From the NCBI GenBank assembly GCA_963920575.1, contig OY986971.1, positions 21,442,492 to 21,506,491 of the forward strand: a DNA stretch of 64,000 bases, read 5' to 3'. The stretch is from Narthecium ossifragum. Taxonomy: Eukaryota > Streptophyta > Magnoliopsida > Dioscoreales > Nartheciaceae. Under the pieces are notes generated by a model that saw only the letters and a program-made list of their open reading frames with translations, was not told where the DNA came from and searched no databases. Of the stretch, positions 63,302 to 64,000 are shown one piece after another (within the stretch, counting starts at the first letter, position 1; every line of letters begins with the position of its first letter). Made by a program: the position numbers and the translations under genes.

Positions 63302-64000
63302 CCAGTCGTCGACCTCCTCCTTGGGCGACAGGAAGCTCTTTCGCAGGATCAGGGTCTCTTGACCGTCCCCGTATGGGATCTCCCCTTCATCGCCATATCC
63401 ATCGAAGACTGGTTCGGCCTGATCTGCATGCTCCTCTGCTTCTTCCTCAATGAGCAGAGCCTTCCCTGGTCGGCTGGCAGGGAGGCTACAGTCCGAGGCC
63501 CGATGCCCTACTTCCCCACAACGCTCGCTGGTAGGCCTCGGACACCGTCCACAATGCGTGGAGGCTCAGTGCGTCCTGGAGAGAAAGTCGCAGCCCTCCG
63601 AGGTATCTAGCGACCGTCTGCTCCTCTGTTTCTGAGAGGTCGTTCCTGGCAAGCAACTGATAAAATTCTTCCGTATATTCCTCAACTGATCACGTACCTT
63701 GGTGTAACGTTTGCAACTTCTGGAAGAGGGACTGGGTGTAGCCGAAAGGAAGGAAGTGCTTCTTCAACTTCTTCTTCATCTTTTCCCAGTTTCGGATCTT
63801 GCCCTTCTGCTGCTTCTCATGAACCCTCTTCAGTTGTTCCCACCATGCTGAAGCTCGGCCCTTCAACTTGATAGACATCAACTTCACCTTGATGTCTTCG
63901 GGAACCTCCCGAAACTCGAAAATACGCTCCACTTGATGAAGCCAATCCATGAAAATCTCGGGTTGCAACCCCCCCGCGAACTCAGGTATGTCCACCTTGA
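63302..64000 (-). pseudogene. gag of chromovirus copy 2 (partial, runs off window)
   Basis: The capsid core DIPEFAGGLQPEIFMDWLHQ, then EVPEDIKVKLMSIKLKGRAS, is at 63,995-63,690. The zinc knuckle is damaged: a 59-base deletion relative to copy 1, between CAAC repeats at about 63,522, removes the first Cys-x2-Cys half and shifts the frame. Only [11 protein letters not shown] can still be read. The N-terminus lies beyond the window. Confidence 0.8.

Larger units (their letters stand above)
59834..64000 (-). mobile_element. Ty3/gypsy chromovirus copy 2, both ends incomplete in window
   Basis: On the minus strand it enters from the right window edge and ends in the 3' LTR at the gap. It has the same family and gene order as copy 1 (16,509-21,200), with better-preserved enzymes. 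A polypurine tract, AACCAGGGGAGGA (60,185-60,173), directly precedes the LTR. Confidence 0.88.

Overview
The window is nuclear DNA of a flowering plant, from a transposon-rich (probably heterochromatic) region. The evidence is plant-type Ty3/gypsy, hAT, Mutator-FAR1, plant-mobile-domain, L1-LINE and Helitron sequences, plus fragments of plant genes (ABCG half-transporter, CASP-like membrane protein, lycopene beta-cyclase, ZAR1-type LRR receptor kinase). GC-rich gene fragments and the general flavour of the elements suggest a monocot, but I cannot name the species. I found no intact host gene, no RNA gene and no CRISPR. Every coding region I recognise is a transposon gene or a broken gene fragment.

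Layout. 1-3,300: short tandem repeats and a faint GRF-type zinc-finger remnant. 3,340-4,705 (-): a plant mobile domain (PMD) pseudogene. 6,383-11,216 (-): a decayed FAR1/MULE transposase with a C-terminal OTU domain, split by a 2.37-kb solo LTR (7,571-9,944, target duplication AATAT). 13,059-16,379: a hAT element with inverted ends and an 8-bp target duplication. 16,509-21,200 (-): a Ty3/gypsy chromovirus without its 3' end. 21,281-21,896: an ABCG fragment. 21,950-25,286: a 5'-truncated LINE with poly(A). 26,419-32,157: a putative composite transposon holding a second PMD gene and CASP and lycopene-cyclase fragments. 32,412-33,857: a Tat-like LTR. 34,380-35,718: decayed integrase pieces leading to an old Tekay-like 3' LTR.

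That old LTR (35,719-36,935 and 49,782-about 51,117) is split by a minus-strand Helitron (36,936-49,781). The Helitron is itself split by a full-length Tekay/Del-like element (38,694-48,287, target duplication GGAAG), a three-level nest. 51,118-52,076 holds Athila/Tat LTR and gag remnants. 52,381-55,250 is a solo LTR (duplication CTCTC) carrying an inverted solo LTR of the same family (53,342-54,780). Twenty bases further lies another Tekay-like solo LTR (55,271-57,648, duplication CCCCT). 58,320-58,660 (-) is an LRR-kinase fragment. A 200-base assembly gap lies at 59,634-59,833, followed by a second copy of the chromovirus (59,834-64,000, -), which runs off the window.

Most notable: the five Tekay-like LTR copies share a splice-donor-like motif (GTAGG) about 100-190 bases downstream of a TATA box and an acceptor-like motif (GGGCTGCGTTTGCAG) about 1.5 kb later. 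They therefore look as if they carry an intron inside the LTR. Inside that interval each carries an array of strong hairpins. The array keeps its position but differs in core motif between lineages (GGTCGACC/ATCGACC in two solo LTRs, GATCGATC in the others). A structurally unrelated Tat-like LTR carries an ATGATCGATCAT array as well. No accessory system beyond mobile elements and their captured gene pieces is visible.
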